37,580 nucleotides of DNA from an uncultured Porphyromonadaceae bacterium (GTDB taxonomy: Bacteria; Bacteroidota; Bacteroidia; Bacteroidales; Muribaculaceae). Of this stretch, positions 11,167-19,135 are shown one piece after another. Numbering within the stretch: position 1 is the first letter of the stretch; each line of letters starts with the position of its first letter. The notes under the pieces were generated by a model. That model ran no database searches, was not told the origin of the DNA, and was given only the letters and a program-made list of their open reading frames with translations. Location: the NCBI GenBank assembly GCA_945916235.1, contig CAMEGQ010000019.1, positions 1 to 37,580 on the forward strand, read 5' to 3'. The translations under genes and the position numbers were made by a program.

Positions 11167-12417
11167 TTATCTGGCGGCTTTAAAATATAGGATTACCGCA
11201 ATGATGGCATACAGGATATTGGGTATCCACATGGCCACCATCGGCGAGGTGATGCCCGACACGGCAAACGATGACGTGACGGTCATAAACAGGATATAGC
11301 TGAAGCTCAGCACCAGTCCCAACCCTATGTTCATCCCCATGCCGCCTTTTACTTTCTTCGACGACAGCGACATGCCGATCACCGTCAGGATGAATGCGGC
11401 GGCACACATGGCCAGACGTTTCTCATATTCGATCTCGAAGGCCTTGATGTTGGCTACGCCGCGTTCTTTCTGGCGCGAAATGTATTCAGCCAGTTGAGGC
11501 GAGGTGAGCATCTCCTGATCGTTGCGCGAGATAAGGAAGTCGCGCGGCTCGAAGGGGATTACGGTGTCCTTTTCATACCCCTGAGTGATCCGCTCGCGGT
11601 CGCCTTCGAAATCGCGGATCATATAGTTGTAGACGCGCCATTGGTAGAGTGTGTCCCACTGGATGCTTCCGGCCGTCAGACGCGATACGAGTTTCTTATC
11701 CTTGAATTCCTCCAGCGAGAAGCGGTAGCCGGTCTTGGTGGTGTTGTCATAGCGGCTCATGAAGGCTATCTGCCCGGGTGCCACTTTCATCATGATGTTG
11801 TCGCCGTAGTCTACCCGGCGGTTGCGCACATACGTGTTGGTGTAGTCGATGCGCTTCACATTGGCCGGCGGGATTATATAGGCGCCTAACACGAAGGTGA
11901 GGGCTGCAATCACGGCGGCCGAGATCATATAGGGGCGGAGCAGACGCCTGAAGCTCATACCCGACGACAGCATGGCGATTATTTCGGAGTTGTCGGCGAG
12001 TTTCGAGGTGAAGAAGATCACGGTGATAAACGTGAACAGCGGACTGAACTGATTGGCGAAATAGGGGAGGAAATTGAGGAAATAGTCGAACACTGTAGCC
12101 TTCAGCGGCGCCTGAAGGAAGGCATCAAGTTTTTCATTGATGTCAAACATAATCACGATGGCCAGAATCAGCATGATCGAGAATACGTAGGTGCCCAGAA
12201 ATTTGCGGATGATATACATATCCAGCAAACTGATATGGGCTCCGTAGCGCATCCGGGTCAGCATCCCTTCCGGGCGCAGGCTCCCCTTTGCGGCATCTGC
12301 ACCGGCTGCCGGCCGGGCCTGAGTCGCATCCCGGCCCTGAGCCTCTTCCTCAGTTGCCTCCCTGGCCTTGGATTTCCGTCCCGGCAATCTTCGCTGTATG
12401 GCTGATCGAATCCCCAT
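11167..12417 (-). CDS. LptF/LptG (YjgP/YjgQ) family permease
   Basis: An inner-membrane component of the LptB2FG transporter that moves lipopolysaccharide toward the outer membrane. The family pattern is clear: the first helix after LLDMYIIRKFLGTYVFSIMLILAIV, FANQFSPLFTFITVIFFTSKLADNSEIIAMLSSGMSFRRLLRPY (the coupling helix region; motif NSEIIAML), a periplasmic beta-jellyroll domain at about 190-330, and three C-terminal helices with IGMSLSSKKVKGG. The first 51 residues are hydrophilic and unlike the family; an alternative start at Met52 (position 12264) would give a standard-length protein. The earlier start leaves only 43 bp after the tgt stop, which is why it is kept. The tgt-permease pairing is common in Bacteroidota. 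Confidence 0.9.
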   Translation of the reverse strand: MGIRSAIQRRLPGRKSKAREATEEEAQGRDATQARPAAGADAAKGSLRPEGMLTRMRYGAHISLLDMYIIRKFLGTYVFSIMLILAIVIMFDINEKLDAFLQAPLKATVFDYFLNFLPYFANQFSPLFTFITVIFFTSKLADNSEIIAMLSSGMSFRRLLRPYMISAAVIAALTFVLGAYIIPPANVKRIDYTNTYVRNRRVDYGDNIMMKVAPGQIAFMSRYDNTTKTGYRFSLEEFKDKKLVSRLTAGSIQWDTLYQWRVYNYMIRDFEGDRERITQGYEKDTVIPFEPRDFLISRNDQEMLTSPQLAEYISRQKERGVANIKAFEIEYEKRLAMCAAAFILTVIGMSLSSKKVKGGMGMNIGLGLVLSFSYILFMTVTSSFAVSGITSPMVAMWIPNILYAIIAVILYFKAAR

Positions 12418-12460
12418 CGTCGTGTCTGTCTGTTGGTTTATTTGTATGATCTGTGTCCGC

Positions 12461-13591
12461 CTACAGGCGCCTCATCACGCGCTCTACCATCTGCGGTTTC
12501 CATTGCGCGAAGTCGCCGGCGATGATATGCTTGCGCGCTTCGCCCACAAGCCAGAGGTAGAAGGCCAGATTGTGTATCGAGGCTATCTGCATAGCCAGCA
12601 GTTCCTGCGAGATGAAAAGATGGCGCAGGTAGGCTTTGGAATATTCCCGGTCGACGAAACATTCGCTGTCGGGCTGGATGGGGGAGAAGTCATCGGCCCA
12701 TTTCTTATTGCGCATGTTCATTATGCCGTCGGGGGTGAAGAGCATCCCGTTGCGGCCGTTGCGCGTGGGCATCACGCAGTCCATCATGTCCACTCCGCGG
12801 TCGATGGCCTCAAGGATGTTGGCTGGAGTGCCTACGCCCATGAGGTATCGCGGACGGTCGGCGGGCAGTATGTCGTTGACCACTTCTATCATCTCATACA
12901 TGGTCTCGGCGGGCTCGCCTACGGCCAGTCCGCCTATGGCGTTGCCGTCGGCTCCGAGGTCGGCCACAGCCTTGGCGGCTTCCCGCCTAAGGTCGGGATA
13001 GGTGCACCCCTGCACTATCGGGAAGAAGCTCTGCCGGTGGCCGTAGAGCGGTTCGGTGGCGTTGAAGTGATCCCATCCGCGGCGAAGCCAGCGCATGGTC
13101 AGGTCGAGCGAGCGGCGGGCGTAGGCTTTGTCGGCCGTGCCGGGCGTACATTCGTCCAGGGCCATCATGATATCCGACCCTATGGCGCGCTGTATGTCGA
13201 CGGTCTTCTCGGGGGTGAACAGATGTTTCGACCCGTCGATATGGCTGCGAAACCATGCACCCTCTTCCGTGAGCTTGCGGTTGTCGGAGAGCGAAAACAC
13301 CTGAAAACCGCCGCTGTCGGTCAGTATCGGGCGGTCCCACCCTCCGAATTTATGCAGTCCGCCGGCCTGACGGAGGATTTCCGTGCCGGGACGCAGGTAG
13401 AGGTGATATGTGTTGCCGAGGATTATCTGGGCTTTGACGTCATCGCGCATTTCGCGCATGTGGACGCCTTTGATGGCGCCACACGTGCCCACAGGCATGA
13501 ATATCGGGGTCTGAATCTGACCGTGGTCGGTCTCGATTACCCCGGCGCGCGCTGCTGTGCCCTCGGCTGTTGCTGTCAAATTGAATTTCAT
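12461..13591 (-). CDS. tgt: Queuine tRNA-ribosyltransferase (TGT)
   Basis: Exchanges guanine 34 for a queuosine precursor in GUN-anticodon tRNAs. The sequence shows TPIFMPVGTCGAIKGV near the N-terminus, DSGGFQVFSL with the nucleophilic Asp, MALDECTPG with the catalytic Asp/Glu region, QGCTYPDLRREAAK, and GGLAVGEP. ILGNTYHLYLRPG is also intact. Length from MKFNLTATAEG is 376 aa, normal for the family. The frame stays open to 13675, but the TAACTTTG promoter element at 13597-13604 lies inside that extension, so the start is put at 13591. The zinc-site Cys residues of the usual CxCxxC motif near the C-terminus are not obvious in this sequence, which is worth checking. It heads the tgt-LptF/G run. 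Confidence 0.95.
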   Translation of the reverse strand: MKFNLTATAEGTAARAGVIETDHGQIQTPIFMPVGTCGAIKGVHMREMRDDVKAQIILGNTYHLYLRPGTEILRQAGGLHKFGGWDRPILTDSGGFQVFSLSDNRKLTEEGAWFRSHIDGSKHLFTPEKTVDIQRAIGSDIMMALDECTPGTADKAYARRSLDLTMRWLRRGWDHFNATEPLYGHRQSFFPIVQGCTYPDLRREAAKAVADLGADGNAIGGLAVGEPAETMYEMIEVVNDILPADRPRYLMGVGTPANILEAIDRGVDMMDCVMPTRNGRNGMLFTPDGIMNMRNKKWADDFSPIQPDSECFVDREYSKAYLRHLFISQELLAMQIASIHNLAFYLWLVGEARKHIIAGDFAQWKPQMVERVMRRL

Positions 13592-13596
13592 AGCCG

Positions 13597-13604
13597 CAAA
13601 GTTA
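13597..13604 (-). promoter_or_regulatory. -7 element for tgt, next to the start codon
   Basis: TAACTTTG on the minus strand ends 5 nt before the tgt ATG (13591). By the usual spacing, transcription would begin at or beside the ATG, giving a leaderless or nearly leaderless mRNA. No TTG is seen at -33. Confidence 0.5.
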
Positions 13605-13694
13605 CGAATTTCCCCTGCCATTTTCCACTTCCGGCTGCCTAATTTAGATTCGTTAGCTAAAATAGGCATAGACATTTGCAGCTGACCTCATTTA

Positions 13695-13735
13695 AACGAA
13701 CTTATACGAACTTATACGAACTTATACGAAGTTAT
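13695..13735. repeat. 10-bp tandem repeat (CTTATACGAA x3)
   Basis: Three exact copies of CTTATACGAA at 13701-13730 are preceded by a related unit, TTTAAACGAA, and followed by GTTATAAG, which forms a short palindrome with the last copy. It lies between the tgt start and the tRNA-Arg terminator, upstream of the tgt promoter. It may be an iterated protein-binding site or simple repeat slippage. Confidence 0.8.
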
Positions 13736-13763
13736 AAGAGTTTATCCCACGGCCAGCGGGAAG

Positions 13764-13797
13764 CAAAAAAATTGAGGTGAGCGTTAGGGCTCACCTC
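13764..13797 (-). terminator. Terminator of tRNA-Arg
   Basis: On the minus strand, a perfect 9-bp stem (GAGGTGAGC with GCTCACCTC) and a 6-nt loop are followed by an A/T-rich run with seven consecutive T. It lies just downstream of the tRNA 3' end. Confidence 0.9.
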
Positions 13798-13820
13798 CTG
13801 ATAATGATTGGTCTTATTAG

Positions 13821-13894
13821 TGACTCGCACAGGATTCAAACCTGTAACCTTCTGATCCGTAGTCAGATGCTCTATTCAGTTGAGCTAGCGAACC
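13821..13894 (-). tRNA. tRNA-Arg (anticodon ACG)
   Basis: A 74-nt cloverleaf. The acceptor stem GGTTCGC pairs with GCGAGTC (two G-U pairs) and the discriminator is A. The anticodon stem TCTGA/TCAGA encloses CTACGGA, giving anticodon ACG, which should be edited to ICG and read CGU, CGC and CGA. The T arm ACAGG-TTTGAAT-CCTGT is intact. The 3' CCA is not encoded. Confidence 0.95.
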
Positions 13895-13990
13895 ATCCTT
13901 TTCAATCTTCCGGCCAGAGAAGCTTGTCAGCTCCATCGGCTTAAGCCTTTCCGAGGCTCTCGCGCCTCTTTTCGGCCTCAATTGCGACTG

Positions 13991-14020
13991 CAAAGTTACA
14001 ACATATTTTTGTTTCTGCAA
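13991..14020 (-). promoter_or_regulatory. Promoter of tRNA-Arg
   Basis: On the minus strand TTG (14018-14020) and TAACTTTG (13991-13998) are spaced as in the Bacteroidota -33/-7 consensus. The predicted 5' leader before the tRNA is about 90 nt. Confidence 0.75.
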
Positions 14021-14110
14021 GCATTCTTCACACTTTTTCTTCAATTTTCGCCTGAAAAATCTTCGGGAAAATCTCCGGACAGGTCCCCATCCGGCAATCT
14101 GCCTCAATAA

Positions 14111-14149
14111 GAAAAGCTCCCCGAAACCACGTAGTGGCGCCGGGGAGCG
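14111..14149 (-). terminator. Terminator downstream of the FISUMP remnant
   Basis: On the minus strand, GCTCCCCG and CGGGGAGC form a stem with a 17-nt loop containing a further hairpin (CCAC/GTGG), and TTTTCTTATT follows. It was presumably the terminator of the original full-length gene. Confidence 0.75.
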
Positions 14150-14186
14150 TTATCTTATCTGTGACTGCTGTCAAATATTTTGCTGC

Positions 14187-14600
14187 TTATTCAGCTACGG
14201 CCTGCTTCATGGCGCGGATGGAATGGCAGTATTCCAGTGAGTGGCCACCCAAAGTGCTCGATGAAATCGTTACGTTCTTGTTTTTTGTAATGCGGACATA
14301 GTCGAGGTTGTCGCCTTTGCTTAATGCGTCGTAATATTTGGTCGAGGTCCAGAATTGCAACTCAGTCGTCTGGGCCTGCCACTCCGTAGCATAGCTGAAG
14401 TTGCCTACGGGGATGGCGGAGAATCCGGTCATATTGTTGCTTTCTACGCCTGTGCCCCAGATGTCGCTGTTGAGGCGGAAGTTTGCATTAGCTGTGCCGC
14501 CGGCCGTTTTCCGATTTTTATTCTGTTTAATGTTCTTTTTTGTCCATGGAAATTTGTTTATATTTGTAGATAGATAATAGCGGGCTTGGGCATTGGCCAA
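14187..14600 (-). pseudogene. Remnant of a FISUMP-domain surface protein gene
   Basis: The last 100 residues carry the pattern of the Fibrobacter succinogenes major paralogous (FISUMP) domain end: TGFSAIPVGNFSY, then LQFWTSTKYYDAL, VRITKNKNV and a final HSIRAMK. Normal members are secreted or lipid-anchored and begin with a signal peptide and the front half of the domain (IGNQVWMAENL-type motifs). Neither is present here. The reading frame instead starts in lysine/asparagine-rich sequence (TKKNIKQNKNRKT) that overlaps the promoter of the divergent nucleotidase. The gene looks 5'-truncated, with its terminator kept. A short expressed protein cannot be excluded. Confidence 0.6.
14540..14566 (+). 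promoter_or_regulatory. Promoter of the 5'-nucleotidase gene
   Basis: TTG at 14540-14542 and TATATTTG at 14559-14566 match the Bacteroidota -33/-7 consensus with ideal spacing. The predicted leader is about 65 nt to the ATG at 14636. The promoter lies within the 5' part of the opposite-strand FISUMP remnant, supporting the view that this remnant is not an intact gene. Confidence 0.75.
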
Positions 14601-14635
14601 GATCCGCTATCGTGAATGTACATAATCCTTATACA

Positions 14636-16135
14636 ATGAAGCTTAAATATATTTTTGCGGCCGTTGCGGCCATGATGATGCAAGGCGCTGTGGCGGAGGA
14701 GTTTGTGTTCATCCATACCAATGATACCCACTCGCAGATCGACCCGACCGACAAGGGCCTCGGAGGTGTGGCGCGCCGAAAGGTGCTGGTCGACTCCATC
14801 CGGCAGGCGCATCCCAACTCGGTGCTGGTCGATGCCGGCGATGCCGTGCAAGGTACTTTGTTTTTCACGCTTTACGGCGGCGAGGTGGAGATGAAAATGA
14901 TGAATGAGCTGGGCTACGACCTGGCTGTCCTCGGCAACCATGATTTCGACAATGGTGTGGATGCCTTAGCTAAGAATTTGGCTCTCAGCGATGTGCAATG
15001 GCTGACTACGAACTATGACCTCCGGGGGTCGGAGCTACATAAATTTTTCAAACCGTATAATATTCAGCAGTTTGGCAATCGGAAGGTGGGCATCATCGGC
15101 CTCAACCTCGACCCGAAGGGGATGATTGCCGAGGGGAATTACGACGGGGTCAAATATCTTGACGCTATAAAGGCTGCCAACGCTACGGCATGGCATCTGA
15201 AACACAACGAGGGATGCGACGCTGTGGTGGCTGTCACTCACCTTGGCTACGACGGAGTCAGTCCGACCGATCAGGATCTGGCGGCGGCTTCGGAGGATAT
15301 CGACGTGATCTTGGGAGGCCATTCCCACTCGCTGATCAAGCCCGGATCGGGTAAGGAATGGCTCAAAAATGCCGTGGGCCGCGATGTGCTTGTGGCTCAG
15401 AACGCCAAGAGCGGTGCTTATATTTCGGAGGTGATTCTCGACCTCGACAGCCTCGGGGTCAAGGCGCCCGTCTATCGTCAGCATCGCGTCGATGCCCGTC
15501 TCGACAACCGTGTCTCTCACCGCTTCGACTCCATCCTGGCTCCTTACCGTCAGGGCGTAGACAGTCTGATGAACGTGAAAATCGGTCGTTCGGCCTGTGA
15601 GCTCCCCAACAGCGGCAACGCCCTGCTGAATTTCCTCTCCGATTTCGTGGCTGATCAGGCTTCTCAGCTTGGTGCCGGAAAGGTCGACCTGGCTATCACC
15701 AACAAGGGGAGCCTGCGCCGTTCCCTTCCCAAGGGGGAACTGACTCAGGGACAGATTATTATGATGCAGCCGTTCGACAACCGCCTGATTGTGGAAGACC
15801 TCAAGGGCTCTGACTTGCTGGAGGCTCTCAATGTGATGGCTTCACGCGGTGGCGATGGTGTCAGCTCGGGCGTGGATGCGGTCTTCGATCCCTCCACGGG
15901 CAAATGCGTGTCGGTAACGGTCGACGGCAAACCATTAGACCCTGAAAAGGTGTATAAGGTGGCTACCATCGACTATTTGGCCAATGGAGGCGACTATATG
16001 GAACCGCTTACCCGCGGCACACAGCTGGCCCGCAGCCAGCGCATCATGCATGCCGACCTTACCGACTATATCCGCACGAAATACAAAGGGAAGAAGGTCA
16101 ATCCGTCGGACAAAGCCCGCATGCGTCCGCTCTGA
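14636..16135 (+). CDS. Exported bifunctional metallophosphatase/5'-nucleotidase (UshA-like)
   Basis: Hydrolyses extracellular nucleotides to nucleosides and phosphate in the periplasm. The signal peptide MKLKYIFAAVAAMMMQGAVA should be cut after AVA (residue 20). The N-terminal calcineurin-like domain has FIHTNDTHSQ, GDAVQGT, LGNHDFDNG and GGHSHS, which supply the two-metal site. The C-terminal 5'-nucleotidase domain starts at about residue 310 and has ITNKGSLRR, MMQPFDNRLIVEDLKG (substrate stacking region) and YLANGGDYM. Length is 500 aa. An in-frame ATG at 14612 would put eight polar residues ahead of the signal peptide, so 14636 is preferred. It has its own promoter and is convergent with the ATP-grasp gene. 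Confidence 0.93.
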   Translation: MKLKYIFAAVAAMMMQGAVAEEFVFIHTNDTHSQIDPTDKGLGGVARRKVLVDSIRQAHPNSVLVDAGDAVQGTLFFTLYGGEVEMKMMNELGYDLAVLGNHDFDNGVDALAKNLALSDVQWLTTNYDLRGSELHKFFKPYNIQQFGNRKVGIIGLNLDPKGMIAEGNYDGVKYLDAIKAANATAWHLKHNEGCDAVVAVTHLGYDGVSPTDQDLAAASEDIDVILGGHSHSLIKPGSGKEWLKNAVGRDVLVAQNAKSGAYISEVILDLDSLGVKAPVYRQHRVDARLDNRVSHRFDSILAPYRQGVDSLMNVKIGRSACELPNSGNALLNFLSDFVADQASQLGAGKVDLAITNKGSLRRSLPKGELTQGQIIMMQPFDNRLIVEDLKGSDLLEALNVMASRGGDGVSSGVDAVFDPSTGKCVSVTVDGKPLDPEKVYKVATIDYLANGGDYMEPLTRGTQLARSQRIMHADLTDYIRTKYKGKKVNPSDKARMRPL

Positions 16136-16167
16136 TTAGATCCGGTGCGACACTATCTGTTAACGGC

Positions 16168-17370
16168 TTATTTTACGGCAATTATTCGGAAGTCCCCTAC
16201 TGGGGGCACCAGATCGAGGGATGTCGCAGGGCATCCCTCTTTTTTCGTATTCACCACACGCATCCGGCGGTAATCGGCTCCGAGCATCTGCCGCACTAGC
16301 CGCGCCACGGTGCCCATCGTCGGCCGCAGGTTCAGTTCTACGCATGGCACCAGCCGATTGGTGTCGGCCATCATGTCGATCCCCAACGGGCCTACGTATT
16401 TCCCGCCGATGATTTCTGTCAGTATCTGCTCAAGAGCTGAGCCGACGGCCTGAAGTAAGGAAGGGCCGACGTAGCGCGTTATATCGGCGACGATTTCGTT
16501 GTCGGTGGCAAGGCAATTGCCGGTGTAGACGCTCTGGCGCACGGTGGAAAATTCCGACCATCCCTGCGCTTTGACCTCTCCGTCGCCACGGGCTTCAAAC
16601 AGCATCGCGAAGTCGATGGCTTTGTCGTAGGCGGGTTCTATCATGCAGCTCCCCTGAGCATGTATCGTGGATGCTATCCGTTGGCGCATGGACTTGGGAT
16701 TGCTGTAGTCTCGTGAATCGGCCACTCCGCGTCCGCTTGACGACCATGGTGCTTTTACAAACACTCGTCCGTCCCATAGGCGCAGGGCCTCTTCGGCCTC
16801 GGCTATCGTCGCCGCTTCCACGGGAATCTCGGGCCGCAGGCTTCCCATGCTTTCAAAATCTACCATGGCGACGAGCCGTCGGTTTATGGCCGATGTAATC
16901 CGTCGGTGGCTCAGTGAGCGAAGGGTCTCAATCTGGCCGGCAGTGGGCAGAAGGGTGTCGCTAACGCCTCTTTTGCGAAGCTGCTCGACGGTATACAGGC
17001 TCCATCCCCACGGCCTGACGGCCTTCTGCGGGATGGAGGGATGCAGAGTGCTCCCGTCAGCGTCTTTGTTACCGATGGCGGTGTCAGCAAATTCTTCAGC
17101 CGTGGTGACCAGCCGTGGGAGCGATTCTGGCGGAAATCCCGTGGCGTCTGCCATTTGCTGCAGCCAACGATGCCAGATCTGTCTTTCGCTCTCGTCGGCC
17201 TCTGAAGGCATCAGTACGGCGTCGCCCGTCCCGGCCAACCACCATACGATGGCTGCGGCCTCACGACCTAACGCCACGGCATGCCGCGGCGGCGTGAAGT
17301 GCGCTCCGCCGTTAGCCAGCGCCAGATCGTTCTCCGGGCAAAACCAATATAATGTCGTCATATCGCTCAT
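16168..17370 (-). CDS. ATP-grasp-like protein of unknown function
   Basis: The protein starts MSDMTTLYWFCPENDLALANG and has about 400 aa. The ATP-grasp signature is seen in two places: GRVFVKAPWSSSGRGV at about residue 200 (ATP-binding Lys and flexible loop) and GPLGIDMM followed by VPCVELNLRPTMGTVAR at about 335-360, where Glu and Asn would bind Mg-ATP. Enzymes of this fold join a carboxylate to an amine or thiol through an acylphosphate. No signal peptide is present. The substrate cannot be inferred. The frame is open to 17484, but the family-like sequence begins at YWFCPENDLAL, so the start is put at 17370 (17361 is also possible). It seems to be a core gene bordering the AT-rich block. 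Confidence 0.7.
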   Translation of the reverse strand: MSDMTTLYWFCPENDLALANGGAHFTPPRHAVALGREAAAIVWWLAGTGDAVLMPSEADESERQIWHRWLQQMADATGFPPESLPRLVTTAEEFADTAIGNKDADGSTLHPSIPQKAVRPWGWSLYTVEQLRKRGVSDTLLPTAGQIETLRSLSHRRITSAINRRLVAMVDFESMGSLRPEIPVEAATIAEAEEALRLWDGRVFVKAPWSSSGRGVADSRDYSNPKSMRQRIASTIHAQGSCMIEPAYDKAIDFAMLFEARGDGEVKAQGWSEFSTVRQSVYTGNCLATDNEIVADITRYVGPSLLQAVGSALEQILTEIIGGKYVGPLGIDMMADTNRLVPCVELNLRPTMGTVARLVRQMLGADYRRMRVVNTKKEGCPATSLDLVPPVGDFRIIAVK

Positions 17371-17572
17371 CCAGCTGCTCTTCTGCTCCCCATCGGAATA
17401 TCCTTCTGTTCTCCCCTCGAAATACTCTTCAGCTTTCCCCCTCGAATGTAATATACGCTGCAGTTCAATCAGATATAAAGCCATGTTCCAAATATGGCAA
17501 CTCTTAAACGAATAGCCGTCAAGCTAAATCAAATAAGAAAGGAAAGACCAGCTCTTCATACTTATATCAAAC

Positions 17573-19135
17573 TCAAAACAAACTTAATTGCTTACAAACT
17601 GTCTTAGATGAAGCTTCTATATTAGCTCCTTTTTTATTCCAATATAAATCACAAAAGATACTATCTATTTTTGCTTCCAAATCATCAATTCGCTCGTCTC
17701 CATTTTTAAGCCGTTCTATGATTGTTCCAACTAATTTTTCAATCTCTTTACGGGTATCTTGATTCGCGATAATAAACGGTATCTTCTTGATATAGTTGGC
17801 TGAATTGTTTGTTGATGGGTTGATTGTATTAATCAAACTTGTACAGATTGACGAATTAAAGAACGCAAGCATATAATTAATCAACGATTCATCCTTTGGG
17901 AAAACACCTACTATTGACTGATCAAACAAACGGCCTTCTATCAATGCTCCAGTCAATCTTGAAGAACGTATCATCGGAATTCCTATACCATTACGGAAAT
18001 AAAACATAGAATTCTGAAACCTACATTTCTTACTTTGGCGGAATTCTTTTAAAGCTTGCGTTGACCAATCCATGAACCACATATCGTGTTTTACGTATTT
18101 TGTGTTGCCACCCTTGAGAATTGGAACAAAGCATTTTTCAGAATTAATTCCATTTTGTTTCTCTTCGTCTGAGAGTGGTTCAAAATGAATTGTATGCGGT
18201 TTTACTATTGTGTACTTTTTGGCGTTTTTTGCTAATATACTTATTGGATGCAAATACTCTTTGTCATTGCCGGAATAGAAACCTGTTACACAACTCGCAA
18301 TATCACCAATCTTAATTATTCTATTATCGTTTACTAATTCTGTTAGCTTGTCAGATGATTTAAACATGAATGCTGACCCCACTCCATTATAAACAGTTTC
18401 TTGCGAAACTTCTTTTGAAATACCAGTGTTGTTGTGTTTTAATTCATCAACATTAGTAAAGCCAGTTCTTATAACCATTCTGTTTTGTAGATTTCTGGAG
18501 ACATCAGAGCATTTAGAAAGGGTTATAATGCAAAGGTTTGCATAACCGAAGTTTATACCCGGAAAAAAAGAGGATGGAAAGAGAGCCAGCTCTCGAATGG
18601 AGGTTTGTGTCAATAAAAATCTTCTTACGCTGAGATGCCTGTGTAGAGATAAGAATGTATCAGGAATAATGAAACTAAGTGAACCATTCTCGTTGAGACA
18701 ATTTATACAGGCGTATAGAAACAGCGTGTAGCTTTCCTTTGTGTAAAGATCTGCGTACAGTCTATTCAGTTCACTTTTTTTTGCTTCGCCATTTCTTGCC
18801 CCATAGGGAGGATTGCCGATAATCTTATCAAATTTTTGGTGTCCCCCAATAATATCATCATCCAACAAAGTATCTGTTTCTTTAATTCTTATGTTGCTGG
18901 AGTCTTTATACTTGTTGCGTAATACTTCAATCGCAGCGGGGTTTAACTCATATATGCAGATATTCGCGACCGGGTTCTTTTCTAAAATTTTATCTACGAA
19001 CACACCGTCACCACCACATGGCTCAAAAATTGAGTCCTGAGGCTGAAAGTCTAGCATACGAGTCATATAATTTATTATAGGTGCAGACTTAGTGTAATGA
19101 GCTTGATAAATAAGAGACTCGTTCATAATCACCAT
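17573..19135 (-). CDS. Type II N6-adenine DNA methyltransferase
   Basis: Protects host DNA by methylating adenine within the restriction site. Motif X/I region: QAHYTKSAPIINYM and IFEPCGGDGVF (SAM-binding, residues about 37-46), with YELNP as the acidic motif II. The catalytic motif IV is NPPY at residues 108-111, followed by SFIIPDTFLS. This order is that of gamma-class enzymes of the TaqI/Eco57I type. The C-terminal half (about 250-480), with GFYSGND, LKGGNTKYV and the final IKKIPFI segment, resembles a TaqI-like target recognition domain. Coding sequence is much richer in A and T than neighbouring genes. It follows the nuclease gene with a 7-bp overlap if M1 is used, or a 2-bp gap from Met4. 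Confidence 0.9.
   Translation of the reverse strand: MVIMNESLIYQAHYTKSAPIINYMTRMLDFQPQDSIFEPCGGDGVFVDKILEKNPVANICIYELNPAAIEVLRNKYKDSSNIRIKETDTLLDDDIIGGHQKFDKIIGNPPYGARNGEAKKSELNRLYADLYTKESYTLFLYACINCLNENGSLSFIIPDTFLSLHRHLSVRRFLLTQTSIRELALFPSSFFPGINFGYANLCIITLSKCSDVSRNLQNRMVIRTGFTNVDELKHNNTGISKEVSQETVYNGVGSAFMFKSSDKLTELVNDNRIIKIGDIASCVTGFYSGNDKEYLHPISILAKNAKKYTIVKPHTIHFEPLSDEEKQNGINSEKCFVPILKGGNTKYVKHDMWFMDWSTQALKEFRQSKKCRFQNSMFYFRNGIGIPMIRSSRLTGALIEGRLFDQSIVGVFPKDESLINYMLAFFNSSICTSLINTINPSTNNSANYIKKIPFIIANQDTRKEIEKLVGTIIERLKNGDERIDDLEAKIDSIFCDLYWNKKGANIEASSKTVCKQLSLF

Noticed and set aside
13723-13735. 13 bp identical to one arm of the loxP site (TATACGAAGTTAT)
   Set aside because: There is no inverted second arm at 8-bp distance; the match arises at the end of the 10-bp tandem repeats and is most likely chance.
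13817-14107. 96-aa minus-strand ORF
   Set aside because: It reads through tRNA-Arg and its promoter; its product is not protein-like.
17485-17572. Attachment site matching the tRNA-Glu 3' end at the far side of the restriction-modification block
   Set aside because: No copy of the tRNA 3' sequence (TAGCGAATCTGGG on the plus strand) is present there, and no integrase is in the window.
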